This document shows positions 34,966 through 45,543 of a stretch of DNA of 64,000 bases, piece by piece. Positions within the stretch are counted from its first letter, which is position 1, and each line of letters opens with the position of its first letter. The DNA comes from Parvibaculum sp. GTDB lineage: Bacteria > Pseudomonadota > Alphaproteobacteria > Parvibaculales > Parvibaculaceae. Position numbers and translations under genes: made by a program. The stretch lies in contig JAHBYK010000005.1 in assembly GCA_019635965.1 (NCBI GenBank), positions 1-64,000 of the forward strand, written 5' to 3'. The notes beneath the pieces were generated by a model. It was given only the letters and a program-made list of their open reading frames with translations. It searched no databases and was not told the origin of the DNA.

Positions 34966-36429
34966 TCAGTCCGTCCGCAGCTCGATTGCGGGGGCAAAAT
35001 CGCCCTTGGGCGGCAAGCGCAAGGTGAGAACCGTATCCGGTCCTTCCCGCGCGGTCTCGACCGGGCTTCCATCCGCGAGAATCCGCCCTCCAGCAGTAGC
35101 AACCGAAAAGTCGCGGATGACAAGTCTCTGTCCTTGGGGACGCCCGAGCACAATGAGATTGACCTTGCCATCACCCCTTGTGATCCGCACCGGCAGCCCT
35201 TCGGAGGTAATGGCGGACGCCGTCTCCCCCGGTCCGCCTCCGGGCCTCGTCCCGTAGACCGCTTCTCCATTCAGCTTCAGCCACTCACCAAAGAAGCGCA
35301 GCCGCGCAAGCTGCGGCTCCGGGATCGACCCATCGGCGCGGGGGCCTACGTTGAGCAAAAGGTTGCCGCCCTTCGCCACGCCGTCAATGAAATCGGACAG
35401 CAGTCCCGCCGCCGGCTGATAGTCCGCTTCCGTGTCTTCGCGATTAAAGCCAAAGGAATGGCTCATGCCCCGGGTCGCTTCCCATTTCTTCGCCTGCACA
35501 GTGTCGAAGCGGCGATACTCCGGCGTCCTGAAGTCGCTATGCGGTATTTCCTGCGGCAACACGCCTTCCACCGCATCAGGGTGCTTCGCGATGTAGCGTT
35601 TGGCGAAGAAGTCGAGCAGCCGCCGTGCCGGCCTGTAGCGCAGCATCCGCGCCGCGAGATCGAGATGCGGCCACCGGTCATTTACCACGCCGTCGGGCAC
35701 CGCTTTGTAATAGTCCGCAAAGAGCTCCAGCAATGGTCCAAGCGTCGTTGGCCAGGAAATATCATTCCAAAGCACACTCGGCTCGTAGCGATCGATCAGC
35801 TCGCGCACCTGCGCCATCGCATAGGAAGGATAATCGCCGCCCGGCCGCGAGCCCACAAAATCGGCAAAGGTCCGCAAGGGTTCGCGGTTAAAACTCCAGT
35901 CGATACCGCCGGAATAATAGACGCCGAAGCGCATGCCCGCTGCGCACACCGCCCGCGCAAGCTCTCCCACAATGTCGCGCGGGCTCACCCAGCCCGGCTC
36001 ATGCCGGTTTTCGGTAGCGCTAGGCCAGAGACAGAAGCCGTCATGATGCTTCGTCACAAGCACGACATATTTCGCACCCGCATTGCGAAACGTATCTGCC
36101 CAGGCATCAGGATCCCAGTTCTTCAGTCCGCTTAGAAACGGCTCGCGAAAGCTGCTGTAAGGCGCATTGCCATAATGCTTCGCATGGAATTCGGCAGACG
36201 GTGTCCCGGGCACCTTGATGGCATTGGCATACCATTCCGTGTAGGGCGTCATCGCAACGGCGCGTTCGTAATCCTTTTTGAACGCATCCGAAATGCTGCC
36301 GAGCCGCGGAGCGAAGGCCGGGATCGAGAACAGGCCCCAATGAATGAAAATGCCGAACTTGGCCTCGTCATACCATCGCGGCAATTGACGCGCCTTGAGC
36401 GACGCCAGATCGGCCTCAATCCTCCCCAT
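34966..36429 (-). CDS. GH29 family alpha-L-fucosidase
   Basis: This 487-residue glycoside hydrolase starts with the family N terminus RWYDEAKFGIFIHWGLFSIPAF, seen in parts (WYDEAKFGIFIHWG). VLVTKHHDGFCLWPS holds the conserved His pair, and SVLWNDISWP near residue 230 contains the catalytic nucleophile Asp in the L-W-x-D context. LLLNVGPRADGSIPE closes the barrel. A C-terminal beta domain follows. No signal peptide is visible, which implies a cytoplasmic enzyme acting on imported short sugars. It lies 39 bases downstream of trmJ in the same direction. Confidence 0.93.
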   Translation of the reverse strand: MGRIEADLASLKARQLPRWYDEAKFGIFIHWGLFSIPAFAPRLGSISDAFKKDYERAVAMTPYTEWYANAIKVPGTPSAEFHAKHYGNAPYSSFREPFLSGLKNWDPDAWADTFRNAGAKYVVLVTKHHDGFCLWPSATENRHEPGWVSPRDIVGELARAVCAAGMRFGVYYSGGIDWSFNREPLRTFADFVGSRPGGDYPSYAMAQVRELIDRYEPSVLWNDISWPTTLGPLLELFADYYKAVPDGVVNDRWPHLDLAARMLRYRPARRLLDFFAKRYIAKHPDAVEGVLPQEIPHSDFRTPEYRRFDTVQAKKWEATRGMSHSFGFNREDTEADYQPAAGLLSDFIDGVAKGGNLLLNVGPRADGSIPEPQLARLRFFGEWLKLNGEAVYGTRPGGGPGETASAITSEGLPVRITRGDGKVNLIVLGRPQGQRLVIRDFSVATAGGRILADGSPVETAREGPDTVLTLRLPPKGDFAPAIELRTD

Positions 36430-36468
36430 CCCGAATGCCTCCCGGTTCCGAAGGAGGAACTATAGCGC

Positions 36469-37257
36469 CTATTCCGGCGTCCCCTCGCCTTTCGGATGGC
36501 GCCTTGTGAGCGAGGCGACGACGCCCCGGAGCGTGCGAACCTCCTGCTCCGTGAGCTTTGCCCGCTGGAACATGTTGCGCAGGTTCCGCACCATGGAGGG
36601 CCGCTTTTCAAGCGGCTTCAGGAACCCGAAGCGGTCGAGTTCCCCTTCCAGATGTTCAAAAAAGCCGATCAGCTCTTCCTTCTTGGCTGGCCGCGTCTGC
36701 AGATACTCGATCCGCTCGCCCACCGTATCGTCCCCGGCCTTGAACCATTCATAGGCCATAAGCAGCACACATTGAGCGAGATTGAGCGAGGCGAAAGCTG
36801 GGTTCACTGGCACCATCATGATGGCATCTGCAAGCGCCACATCGTCATTCTCAAGCCCCGTACGCTCAGGCCCGAAAAGAAGGCCCGCTTGGCCTCCTTC
36901 GGCAAAGGCCTGCCGCATCTGCCGTGCGGCAGTCTCCGGCGTCAGCACAGGCTTCACCATGTCGCGGCTGCGCGCTGTCGTCGCCACGACATAATCGAGA
37001 TCGGCAATCGCCTCGGCGGTCGTGTCGAACAGCCGGGCCCGCTCGATCACCATATCGGCGCCGGAGGCTGCCGCATTTGCCCGCTCGTTCGGCCAGCCGT
37101 CCCTCGGCCTGACAAGACGCAGGTCCGAGAGCCCGAAATTGAGCATTGCGCGCGCCGCCGTGCCGATATTCTCGCCAAGCTGCGGCGCAACGAGAATCAC
37201 CGCCGGGCCGGGCGCAACCGTAGCCTCCGATTTTTTCGTACGATCCGTTCCGGCCAT
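36469..37257 (-). CDS. trmJ: TrmJ-type RNA 2'-O-methyltransferase
   Basis: This 262-residue SPOUT methyltransferase is expected to methylate the ribose at tRNA position 32. Motifs are GENIGTAARAMLNFGL near residue 28, LLFGPERTGL near residue 135 and NPAFASLNLAQCVLLMAYE, the trefoil-knot SAM site. The C-terminal extension (LEGELDRFGFL...LRNMFQRAKLTEQEVRTL) is typical of TrmJ. It is divergent from icd. Confidence 0.93.
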   Translation of the reverse strand: MAGTDRTKKSEATVAPGPAVILVAPQLGENIGTAARAMLNFGLSDLRLVRPRDGWPNERANAAASGADMVIERARLFDTTAEAIADLDYVVATTARSRDMVKPVLTPETAARQMRQAFAEGGQAGLLFGPERTGLENDDVALADAIMMVPVNPAFASLNLAQCVLLMAYEWFKAGDDTVGERIEYLQTRPAKKEELIGFFEHLEGELDRFGFLKPLEKRPSMVRNLRNMFQRAKLTEQEVRTLRGVVASLTRRHPKGEGTPE

Positions 37258-37443
37258 GCTGCCAATCTGCCGCTTTCCGTTGGGGGAACCATGCCCGCAA
37301 GGGCAGGCAGCCGGTCAATAGGCGATTGGCCGCCTTTAATCAATCGGCCTGCAATGTTATAGGGGTTAAGCTTGTATGTGGCGGCTCGCCGCGCGATTCC
37401 GCCATTTTCTGCCCTATCCCGTATCAGCTTCGAAGGACCCCCC

Positions 37444-38667
37444 ATGCCGAAGATCAAAGTCGCAAATCCCGTGGTTGACCTCGACGGCGACGAGATGACC
37501 CGGATCATCTGGCAGATGATCAAGGACAAGCTGATCTTCCCCTATCTGGACCTGACGCTGGACTATTACGACCTTGGCATGGAGCACCGCGACGCGACCG
37601 ACGACAAGGTGACGGTCGAGTCAGCCGAAGCGATCAAGAAATACGGTGTAGGCGTCAAATGCGCGACCATCACACCGGATGAGGCGCGCGTCGAGGAATT
37701 CAAGCTGAAGAAGATGTGGAAGTCGCCGAATGGCACGATCCGCAACATTCTCGGCGGCACCGTCTTCCGCGAGCCCATCATCTGCCGCAACATTCCGCGC
37801 CTCGTGCCTGGCTGGACGGAGCCGATCGTGATCGGCCGCCACGCCTTCGGCGACCAGTACCGCGCGACCGATATCCGCATACCCGGCAAGGGCAAGCTCA
37901 CCATGAAGTGGGTGTCCGAAGACGGTAAGGAAACCATCGAGGAAGAGATTTTCAACTTCCCCGGCGGCGGCGTCGCCATGGGCATGTACAATCTCGATGA
38001 CAGCATTCGCGATTTCGCCCGCGCCTGCATGAAGTACGGCCTCGATCGGGGTTATCCCGTCTATCTCTCGACCAAGAATACGATCCTGAAAACCTATGAC
38101 GGCCGCTTCAAGAATCTCTTTCAGGAGATTTTCGAAAAGGAATTCAAGGCGGATTTTGACAAGGCCAAGATCACCTACGAACATCGCCTGATCGACGACA
38201 TGGTGGCCTCGGCGATGAAATGGTCGGGCGGCTATGTCTGGGCCTGCAAGAACTATGACGGCGACGTGCAGTCGGACTCGGTGGCGCAGGGCTTCGGTTC
38301 GCTCGGCCTCATGACCTCCGTTCTGCTGACACCCGATGGCAAGATCATGGAAGCTGAAGCCGCACACGGCACCGTCACGCGCCACTACCGCGCGCATCAG
38401 CGCGGCGAGGAAACCTCGACCAACTCCATCGCCTCGATTTTCGCCTGGACGCGGGGCCTGTCGCACCGCGCGAAGCTGGACGGCAACGAGGAGCTGGCAA
38501 AGTTCGCCGCAACGCTCGAAAAGGTCTGCGTCTCCACCGTCGAGTCCGGCTACATGACGAAAGACCTCGCGCTCCTCGTCGGCTCGGAACAATCCTGGCT
38601 TTCGACGGAAGGCTTCCTCGACAAGGTTGCCGCCAATCTCGACAAGGCGCTTGCCAAGGCGGGATAA
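37444..38667 (+). CDS. icd: NADP-dependent isocitrate dehydrogenase
   Basis: This 407-residue TCA-cycle enzyme is of the eukaryote-like homodimeric type: [19 protein letters not shown] at the N terminus, [19 protein letters not shown] near residue 95, [12 protein letters not shown], and [26 protein letters not shown] carries the metal-binding Asp context. ATG 37444 follows GAAGGACCCC. A terminator follows at 38692-38716. Confidence 0.97.
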   Translation: MPKIKVANPVVDLDGDEMTRIIWQMIKDKLIFPYLDLTLDYYDLGMEHRDATDDKVTVESAEAIKKYGVGVKCATITPDEARVEEFKLKKMWKSPNGTIRNILGGTVFREPIICRNIPRLVPGWTEPIVIGRHAFGDQYRATDIRIPGKGKLTMKWVSEDGKETIEEEIFNFPGGGVAMGMYNLDDSIRDFARACMKYGLDRGYPVYLSTKNTILKTYDGRFKNLFQEIFEKEFKADFDKAKITYEHRLIDDMVASAMKWSGGYVWACKNYDGDVQSDSVAQGFGSLGLMTSVLLTPDGKIMEAEAAHGTVTRHYRAHQRGEETSTNSIASIFAWTRGLSHRAKLDGNEELAKFAATLEKVCVSTVESGYMTKDLALLVGSEQSWLSTEGFLDKVAANLDKALAKAG

Positions 38668-38691
38668 GACCCGCACCTGCAGAAAAACGAA

Positions 38692-38716
38692 AATGGCCCG
38701 GGAAATCCGGGCCATT
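38692..38716. terminator. Terminator after icd (also faces alaS)
   Basis: AATGGCCCGG-gaaat-CCGGGCCATT is a perfect 10-base stem followed by CTCATTTC. It lies between convergent icd and alaS. Confidence 0.8.
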
Positions 38717-38742
38717 CTCATTTCAAGGCTTTGCCGGGAGTT

Positions 38743-41421
38743 TCAGGCTGCGCCCGCCAGAGCGCCAACGGCGCCGCGCACAGCCTCGAGCGCCGCATCG
38801 GCCTTTGCGGCATCCGGCCCTCCGGCCTGAGCCATGTCCGGCCGGCCGCCGCCACCTGAACCGCCCATCGCCGCCGCGCCTGCCTTCACGAGTTCGACCG
38901 CGTTGTATCGAGATGTGAGATCGCCCGTCACGCCGACCGCGATGGCGCCCTTTCCGTCTTCGGAAATGGCAACAAAGGCGACAACGCCCGAACCGATCTG
39001 TTTCTTGCCGTCATCGACAAGGCCGCGCAGATCTTTCGGATTTACCCCTTCGAGTTTGCGCAGCATGAGCTTCACACCGCCCATATCCTCGATCTGCGAG
39101 GCAGCATCGCCACCTGCCCCGCCGCCACCCATCGCAAGCTTCTTCTTCGCCTCGGCAAGCTCCCGTTCGAGGCGCTTGCGCTCCTCCATCAGCGAGACGA
39201 CGCGCGCCGGCAGGTCTTCAGGCGCGATCTTCAGCGCGCCCGCCGCTTCCTTCGCGATACGCTCCTGCTGCGAGAGATAGGTGCGCGCGCCCTCGCCCGT
39301 CAGCGCCTCAATGCGGCGGATGCCGGAGGCGACGGCACTTTCACTCACGATCTTGAAGATGGCTATGTCGCCGACCCGGCGCACATGCGTACCGCCGCAC
39401 AATTCGACGGAGTAGGTACGATTATCCTTCGCATCGTCCACGCCCATGGCAAGCACCCGTACTTCCTCGCCATACTTCTCGCCGAAGAGCGCCAGCGCAC
39501 CGGCGGCAATCGCGTCCTGGGGCGTCATAAGCCGAGTCGAAACTTCCGCATTCTGACGGATAATGCGGTTCACGATTGCCTCGACTTCGGCGATTTCCTC
39601 AGCCGTCATGGGCTTAGGATGGCTGAAGTCGAAACGAAGCCGCTCCGGCCCCACCATCGACCCCTTCTGCGTGACATGGGGTCCAAGAACACGCCGCAGT
39701 GCCTCATGCACGAGATGCGTCGCCGAATGATTCGCGCGCGTCGCGTCACGCAATGCCTTGTCGACCTTCATCTCGACGATGTCGCCAGTCTTGAGGCGCC
39801 CGCGTACAAGCTTGCCGATATGAACATGCATATCGCCGAGCTTCTTCATCGTGTCGATAACCGGAAATTCCGCGCCGTCGGCAGAGAAAATGATGCCGGT
39901 ATCGCCAACCTGCCCGCCCGACTCGCCATAGAACGGTGTCTGGTTGGTGATGACCGCGGCTTCCTGTCCCGCTTCGACCGCATCTACAGGCTGGCCGCCG
40001 ACGAGCAATGCCACGACCTTGCCTTCCGCGACCTCACTTTCATAGCCGAGGAACTCCGTCGCGCCGAGCTTCTCGCGCAACTCGAACCAGACCGCCTCCG
40101 TCGCCTTTTCGCCAGAGCCCGCCCAAGCGGCGCGCGCATCCTGACGCTGCTTCGCCATGGCGGCGTCGAAGCCAGTCTGATCGACGCTCATGCCGCGCGA
40201 ACGCAGTGCATCCTGCGTGAGATCGAGCGGGAAGCCGTAAGTGTCGTAAAGCTTGAAGGCGACCTCGCCAGGCAGCACGCCCTTGCCGCCGAGCTGCTCC
40301 ACTTCATCGTCGAGCAGCTTGAGGCCGCGGGCCAGCGTTTCGCGGAAACGCGTTTCCTCGAGCTTCAGCGTCTCGGTGACAAGAGCCTCGGCGCGGCGGA
40401 GCTCGGGATAGGCATCGCCCATCTGGCGGACGAGTGCCGGCACCAGCCGGTGCATCAGGGGTTCGGCAACACCGACAAGCTGCGCATGGCGCATGGCACG
40501 GCGCATGATGCGGCGAAGTACATAGCCGCGGCCTTCATTTGACGGCATGACGCCATCGGCGATGAGGAAAGAGGACGAGCGCAGATGATCGGCAATCACC
40601 CGGTGGCTCACCGCATGGGCGCCGTCGGGATCGCTTTTCGAGGCTTCCGCCGATGCGACGATCAGCGCCCGCATGAGATCGGTCGCGTAATTGTCATGCG
40701 TGCCCTGAAGAACGGCGGCAATTCGCTCAAGCCCCATGCCGGTATCAATCGAGGGCTTCGGCAAATTCGTGCGTGTACCGTCCGCATGCTGTTCATACTG
40801 CATGAAGACAAGGTTCCAGATCTCGATGAAACGGTCACCATCCTGGTCGGGGCTTCCGGGCGGGCCGCCTGGAATCTTGTCGCCATGATCGAAGAAGATT
40901 TCGGAACACGGTCCGCAGGGGCCCGTGTCGCCCATCGACCAGAAATTGTCGGAAGTAGGGATGCGGACGATCCGGCTGTCGGAAAGCCCGGCAATCTTCT
41001 TCCACAGACCGAAAGCCTCGTCGTCTTCGGCAAAGACAGTCGCCATGAGACGATCCTTCGGAATGCCGAATTCCTGTGTGATCAGGGTCCAGGCAAACTC
41101 GATTGCATCCGCCTTGAAATAGTCGCCAAAGGAGAAGTTGCCGAGCATCTCGAAGAAGGTGTGATGCCGCGCCGTGTAACCGACATTGTCGAGATCGTTG
41201 TGCTTGCCCCCGGCGCGAACGCATTTCTGCGCGCTTGCCGCCCGGACATAGGGCCGCGTCTCCTGTCCGGTAAAGACGTTCTTGAACTGCACCATGCCGG
41301 CATTGGTGAAGAGCAGCGTCGGGTCGTTATTGGGAACGAGCGGCCCGGATGGCACGGCCTCGTGCCCCTGCGCGCTGAAATAGTCCAGGAACTTGCGTCG
41401 GATCTCGTTGAGGCCGGTCAT
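38743..41421 (-). CDS. alaS: Alanine-tRNA ligase
   Basis: This 892-residue class II synthetase starts [15 protein letters not shown]. The aminoacylation core has [20 protein letters not shown]. The editing domain has the zinc-binding [12 protein letters not shown] and [14 protein letters not shown]. The C-terminal DHHA1/oligomerisation part ends with [15 protein letters not shown] 41421 is preferred over the in-frame TTG 41442. It lies downstream of recA, with a recA terminator between. Confidence 0.97.
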   Translation of the reverse strand: MTGLNEIRRKFLDYFSAQGHEAVPSGPLVPNNDPTLLFTNAGMVQFKNVFTGQETRPYVRAASAQKCVRAGGKHNDLDNVGYTARHHTFFEMLGNFSFGDYFKADAIEFAWTLITQEFGIPKDRLMATVFAEDDEAFGLWKKIAGLSDSRIVRIPTSDNFWSMGDTGPCGPCSEIFFDHGDKIPGGPPGSPDQDGDRFIEIWNLVFMQYEQHADGTRTNLPKPSIDTGMGLERIAAVLQGTHDNYATDLMRALIVASAEASKSDPDGAHAVSHRVIADHLRSSSFLIADGVMPSNEGRGYVLRRIMRRAMRHAQLVGVAEPLMHRLVPALVRQMGDAYPELRRAEALVTETLKLEETRFRETLARGLKLLDDEVEQLGGKGVLPGEVAFKLYDTYGFPLDLTQDALRSRGMSVDQTGFDAAMAKQRQDARAAWAGSGEKATEAVWFELREKLGATEFLGYESEVAEGKVVALLVGGQPVDAVEAGQEAAVITNQTPFYGESGGQVGDTGIIFSADGAEFPVIDTMKKLGDMHVHIGKLVRGRLKTGDIVEMKVDKALRDATRANHSATHLVHEALRRVLGPHVTQKGSMVGPERLRFDFSHPKPMTAEEIAEVEAIVNRIIRQNAEVSTRLMTPQDAIAAGALALFGEKYGEEVRVLAMGVDDAKDNRTYSVELCGGTHVRRVGDIAIFKIVSESAVASGIRRIEALTGEGARTYLSQQERIAKEAAGALKIAPEDLPARVVSLMEERKRLERELAEAKKKLAMGGGGAGGDAASQIEDMGGVKLMLRKLEGVNPKDLRGLVDDGKKQIGSGVVAFVAISEDGKGAIAVGVTGDLTSRYNAVELVKAGAAAMGGSGGGGRPDMAQAGGPDAAKADAALEAVRGAVGALAGAA

Positions 41422-41598
41422 GGGTCCGCTCTGTCTGCTCAAGGTTTGGGGCCCGCAACGGGTCCCTCCGGCAAGCGGCAGCCAAAGGCTATCCGCCCCG
41501 TTTCATTGATGAATATAGGCTGCCCGCTTTTACCTGTCGCCCGGCAGGCTGTCCAGAAAGCCCCCGCCGCCCGAACCGGAAGGGCCCTGAAACGGAAA

Positions 41599-41625
41599 GC
41601 GGCGCCGGAGGGTACCCGGCGCCGC
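41599..41625 (-). terminator. Terminator after recA
   Basis: GCGGCGCCGG-agggtac-CCGGCGCCGC is a perfect 10-base stem. On the minus strand it is followed by TTTCCGTTTC. It lies about 60 bases past the recA stop. Confidence 0.75.
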
Positions 41626-41684
41626 CCCATGCCCGGCCGGAGGGCCCGAGCTAGAGAAACTTGTCCTGCTCCATCAGGCGGGCG

Positions 41685-42773
41685 TCAGGCGCTCGCCTCC
41701 AGATCGCCATCCTCGACCTCGTCGGGATTGACCTCATCCAGAATCTTCTCGGCAAGGAGACCGGCGTTCTGGCGGATCGCCGCCTCGATCTCGTTCGCCA
41801 TGTCGGGGTTCTCCCGCAGGAACTGCTTGGCGTTCTCACGCCCCTGCCCGATCCGCTGGCTGTTATAGGAGAACCAGGAGCCCGACTTCTCGACGATACC
41901 CGCCTTGACGCCAAGATCGACGAGCTCACCCATCTTGGAAATGCCCTCGCCATACATGATGTCGAACTCAACCTGTTTGAAGGGCGGCGCAACCTTGTTC
42001 TTGACGACCTTGACGCGGGTCTGGTTGCCGACAACCTCTTCGCGCTCCTTGATCGAGCCGATGCGGCGGATGTCGAGCCGGACGGACGCATAGAATTTCA
42101 GCGCATTACCGCCCGTCGTCGTTTCCGGGCTGCCGAACATGACGCCGATCTTCATGCGGATCTGGTTGATGAAGATCACCATGGTGTTCGACTTGGAAAT
42201 CGAGGCGGTGAGCTTGCGGAGCGCCTGGCTCATCAGCCGTGCCTGAAGACCGGGCAGGCTGTCGCCCATCTCGCCTTCGAGTTCGGCCTTGGGGGTAAGC
42301 GCGGCGACCGAGTCGATCACCAGCACGTCGACAGCACCGGAGCGCACCAGCGTGTCCGCAATTTCGAGCGCCTGCTCGCCCGTATCGGGCTGCGAGATCA
42401 GCAGATCGTCGAGCTGCACACCGAGCTTGCGTGCATAGACAGGGTCGAGGGCGTGTTCGGCATCGACGAAGCCGCAAATGCCACCCTTCTTCTGCGCCTC
42501 GGCAATGGTCTGGAGAGCCAGAGTGGTCTTGCCCGAGGATTCGGGACCATAAATTTCGACGATGCGGCCGCGGGGCAACCCGCCAATGCCGAGCGCAATG
42601 TCGAGGCCGAGCGAGCCCGTCGAAACCGCCTCGATTTCCACCACCTGCTCGTTCTTGCCGAGCCGCATGATGGAACCCTTGCCGAACGACCGCTCGATCT
42701 GGCTCAAGGCGGCGTCCAGCGCCTTTTTCTTGTCGGAATCGTCTTTCACGAGGCTCACTACGTTCTTGGACAT
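41685..42773 (-). CDS. recA: Recombinase RecA
   Basis: This 362-residue DNA recombinase has the Walker [10 protein letters not shown] near residue 67, the Walker [11 protein letters not shown], and the signature [14 protein letters not shown]. The acidic C terminus ends with [14 protein letters not shown] 42773 is chosen because AAGGGGAGAACGGT precedes it. An SOS-box-like site lies upstream at 42835-42849. Confidence 0.98.
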   Translation of the reverse strand: MSKNVVSLVKDDSDKKKALDAALSQIERSFGKGSIMRLGKNEQVVEIEAVSTGSLGLDIALGIGGLPRGRIVEIYGPESSGKTTLALQTIAEAQKKGGICGFVDAEHALDPVYARKLGVQLDDLLISQPDTGEQALEIADTLVRSGAVDVLVIDSVAALTPKAELEGEMGDSLPGLQARLMSQALRKLTASISKSNTMVIFINQIRMKIGVMFGSPETTTGGNALKFYASVRLDIRRIGSIKEREEVVGNQTRVKVVKNKVAPPFKQVEFDIMYGEGISKMGELVDLGVKAGIVEKSGSWFSYNSQRIGQGRENAKQFLRENPDMANEIEAAIRQNAGLLAEKILDEVNPDEVEDGDLEASA

Positions 42774-42834
42774 ACCGTTCTCCCCTTTAACCATCGCCCG
42801 CCGAGTCGCGCAATGCGCGTGTGATGGCTAGAAA

Positions 42835-42849
42835 GTACCCGTTTTGTTC
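42835..42849. promoter_or_regulatory. SOS-box-like LexA site upstream of recA
   Basis: GTACCCGTTTTGTTC matches the alphaproteobacterial LexA consensus GTTC-N7-GTTC with one mismatch (GTAC). It lies 62 bases before the recA start. Confidence 0.6.
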
Positions 42850-42982
42850 TCATTGGCAACTCAAATTTTAACTGATTGAAAAATAACATAAATTCGATAC
42901 ATGTTCCGGAAGCGTTCACCCCGGCAACAGCCGGAGTGTTCCCTTTGACGCACGTAGCTGCGGGAAAAGGCCCGCCCCGGCC

Positions 42983-45511
42983 TCACCTCTTACCCATCAC
43001 GTCCTTCACAGCCGCGGCGAGCTGCTTGAGAGAGAAGGGTTTGGGCAGGAAATGGAATTCCTGGTCCGGGTCGAGGTTCTTGGCGAAAGCGTCTTCGGCA
43101 TAGCCCGACACAAAGATGATCGGCACGCCCGGGAGGATCGTCTTCAGCTCCCGCGCCATGGTCGGACCGTCCATATTGGGCATCACCACGTCCGAGACAA
43201 CGAGGTCGATGCGGCCCTCATGCCCCTTCACGACTTCGAGCGCCACTTCGCCACTTTCGGCCTGCAGCACTTCATAGCCTCGCGTGCCGAGTGCGCGGGC
43301 AGCGAAGGTGCGCACCGCGTCCTCATCTTCGACGAGGAGGATCGTGCCCTTGCCGGTAAGATCCGCGGTCTCGGCGGGCGCCGCGGCGGCAGCGGCTGCC
43401 GCTTCGGCCTCGGCCGCTTTCTCGGCTGCGGATTCGATATAGCGAGGCAGATAGATGCGGAAGCTCGTGCCCTTGCCCACCGTCGAATAGGGGAAGATGA
43501 AGCCGCCCGTCTGCTTGATGATGCCATAGACGGTCGAAAGCCCGAGTCCTGTGCCCTTTGAGGGGTCTTTCGTCGTATAGAACGGCTCGAAAATCTTGCC
43601 CAGATTTTCCTTCGGAATACCCGTGCCCGTATCCGACACCTCAATCAGCACATATTCGGCATGCGGCATCAGCGGATGGTCGAGCGCGCGGCTGTCGGCC
43701 TCCGACACATTGGCCGTGCGGATGGTGAGCCGCCCTCCATCGGGCATGGCATCGCGCGCATTGACCGCAAGATTGATGATGACCTGTTCGAGCTGGTTCT
43801 GGTCGACCTTCACAAGGCCGAGATCGCGGCCATGCACGATCTTGAGTTCGACCTTCTCGGTCAGCAGCCGTGCCAGCAGGTTCTGCAATTCCGCCAGCGC
43901 ATCGGTGAGCGAAAGAACCTTGGGCCGCAGAGTCTGCCGCCGCGAGAAGGCAAGCAACTGCCGGGTCAGGTTCGCGGCACGGTTAGCATTCTGCTTGATC
44001 TGCACGACGTCTGCGAAGGACGGATCGCCTGCCTGGTGGCGTGCCAGCAAAAGATCGCAGAAGCCGATAATCGCCGTCAGCAGATTGTTGAAGTCATGCG
44101 CCACACCGCCCGCAAGCTGGCCCACCGCCTGCATCTTCTGCGACTGGGCGAACTGCATCTCGAGGGACTTCTGTTCCGTGGCATCAATCAGATAGACGAC
44201 GACGGATGCCTCCGGCCCCATATCGACCCGCGCGGCATATAGCTGGCCGACGCGATCCGGGTTGCGCGCGAGCCGTACATCGACCGGCAATCCGGCCGGC
44301 CCGCCCTTTCGCGCCATCTCCACGGTTTCGAGCACCGCCTGGCGGTCCTCTTCCATCAGCAAATCGACAAGCCGCGCCCCCCGCGTCACCTCAGGGCCAG
44401 CAAAGGTCACGAAGGAACGGTTCGCATTGTCGATGCGGCCTTCGCCGTCGATCGTCGCAATACCGACAGGCGCATTATTGAAGAAACGCGCGAAGCGCAT
44501 CTCGGCATCGCGTGCCGTCTCTTCAGCCTTGTCGCCTGTCGTCCGGCTCAGGACCAGCGCAAAGATGCGCGCCGGCCGTCCTGCCGCCTCCGCGACGCGT
44601 GTCCGGAGGATGCGCACAGGCAGAGGCTTTCCGTCGGCCCCACGCAAATCGACATCAAGCGGCGAAAGCTGACCGCTCTGCCCTGCCTCACCGTCGGCAA
44701 GCGCCGGCACCTCGCCGATCACGAGTTCGTCGAGCTTCGTCCGCCTTTCCGTCAGAAGCCTCGGATCGGCACCAAGCCACTCGCCTAGCCGTCCGTTCAT
44801 GAACACGAGACGGCCATCCGCCTCCGCCGCAAAGAACCCGAAAGGCGCATGTTCGATATAGGCGATCGAACGGCTATGCCGCTTCTCGGCCGCCTCGGCG
44901 CGCTCGCGCTCCGCCGTCAGGTCACGGAACAGCCACACCGCCCCGCCCGATGCGCCGCTCAGCGGGCGCACAATGGCCCGAAATGTTCGCGCAGCATTAC
45001 GCGGCCCGATTTCAATATCTTCCTCGGCCGCAAAGCCCGTCCGCGCCGCCTGCGCGAGCCGGAAGGCAATTTCTGCTCCCTCACCCCGCCCCGCAAGCAA
45101 CCGCTCGACCGGCACCGCCCTGTCGCCGTCGAAACCGGCTGTAAGATCACGCCATGCCGCATTCGCAAACAGCACGGCGCCGCGCCGGTCCGTCACATAG
45201 CAAGGGTCGGGCAGCGCCGTCAGCGCCTCGGCCGCCGCGAGCGGCGAGCGGCTGATCGCATCCGCCTGGCTGCCAGAAAGCCCATAGATCGCGCCCCCTG
45301 CGATAGCCGCGAGACCGAAAGCGGTAAGCAGTCCCGGCAGTCCGAAAGCATGAACCGAGAGCGTATCGAGCAGGATGGCGACAATACCGGCCGCCACGGC
45401 CCCGATCACCGCCCTGCGCCGCGTGAGCAAGCGGCGGCCGCCTTCGGCGCCGCTAATGTCATCCCCCATGCCGGGTTCAATGTCGGTGTAATCGGCCGGC
45501 GTCTCGGCCAT
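42983..45511 (-). CDS. cckA: Hybrid sensor histidine kinase CckA
   Basis: This 842-residue hybrid kinase has two membrane helices (about residues 35-76), PAS domains (about 95-450), a HisKA domain with GGVAHDFNNLLTAIIG, a HATPase domain (TGTGIPKENLGKIFEPFYTT, KGTGLGLSTVYGI) and a C-terminal receiver with phospho-acceptor Asp in DLVVSDVVMPNMDG. In Caulobacter CckA, through ChpT, controls the master regulator CtrA. ATG 45511 follows GGAGCAGCCG; a start at 45532 is less likely. It lies 32 bases after flhB, at the end of the flgB-flhB series. Confidence 0.93.
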   Translation of the reverse strand: MAETPADYTDIEPGMGDDISGAEGGRRLLTRRRAVIGAVAAGIVAILLDTLSVHAFGLPGLLTAFGLAAIAGGAIYGLSGSQADAISRSPLAAAEALTALPDPCYVTDRRGAVLFANAAWRDLTAGFDGDRAVPVERLLAGRGEGAEIAFRLAQAARTGFAAEEDIEIGPRNAARTFRAIVRPLSGASGGAVWLFRDLTAERERAEAAEKRHSRSIAYIEHAPFGFFAAEADGRLVFMNGRLGEWLGADPRLLTERRTKLDELVIGEVPALADGEAGQSGQLSPLDVDLRGADGKPLPVRILRTRVAEAAGRPARIFALVLSRTTGDKAEETARDAEMRFARFFNNAPVGIATIDGEGRIDNANRSFVTFAGPEVTRGARLVDLLMEEDRQAVLETVEMARKGGPAGLPVDVRLARNPDRVGQLYAARVDMGPEASVVVYLIDATEQKSLEMQFAQSQKMQAVGQLAGGVAHDFNNLLTAIIGFCDLLLARHQAGDPSFADVVQIKQNANRAANLTRQLLAFSRRQTLRPKVLSLTDALAELQNLLARLLTEKVELKIVHGRDLGLVKVDQNQLEQVIINLAVNARDAMPDGGRLTIRTANVSEADSRALDHPLMPHAEYVLIEVSDTGTGIPKENLGKIFEPFYTTKDPSKGTGLGLSTVYGIIKQTGGFIFPYSTVGKGTSFRIYLPRYIESAAEKAAEAEAAAAAAAAPAETADLTGKGTILLVEDEDAVRTFAARALGTRGYEVLQAESGEVALEVVKGHEGRIDLVVSDVVMPNMDGPTMARELKTILPGVPIIFVSGYAEDAFAKNLDPDQEFHFLPKPFSLKQLAAAVKDVMGKR

Positions 45512-45543
45512 CGGCTGCTCCTGCGTCCTCACTCAAGGCCGAA

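Noticed and set aside
42913-42933. Hairpin CCGGC-aaca-GCCGG after cckA as a terminator
   Set aside because: The stem is short and no T tract follows on the minus strand.
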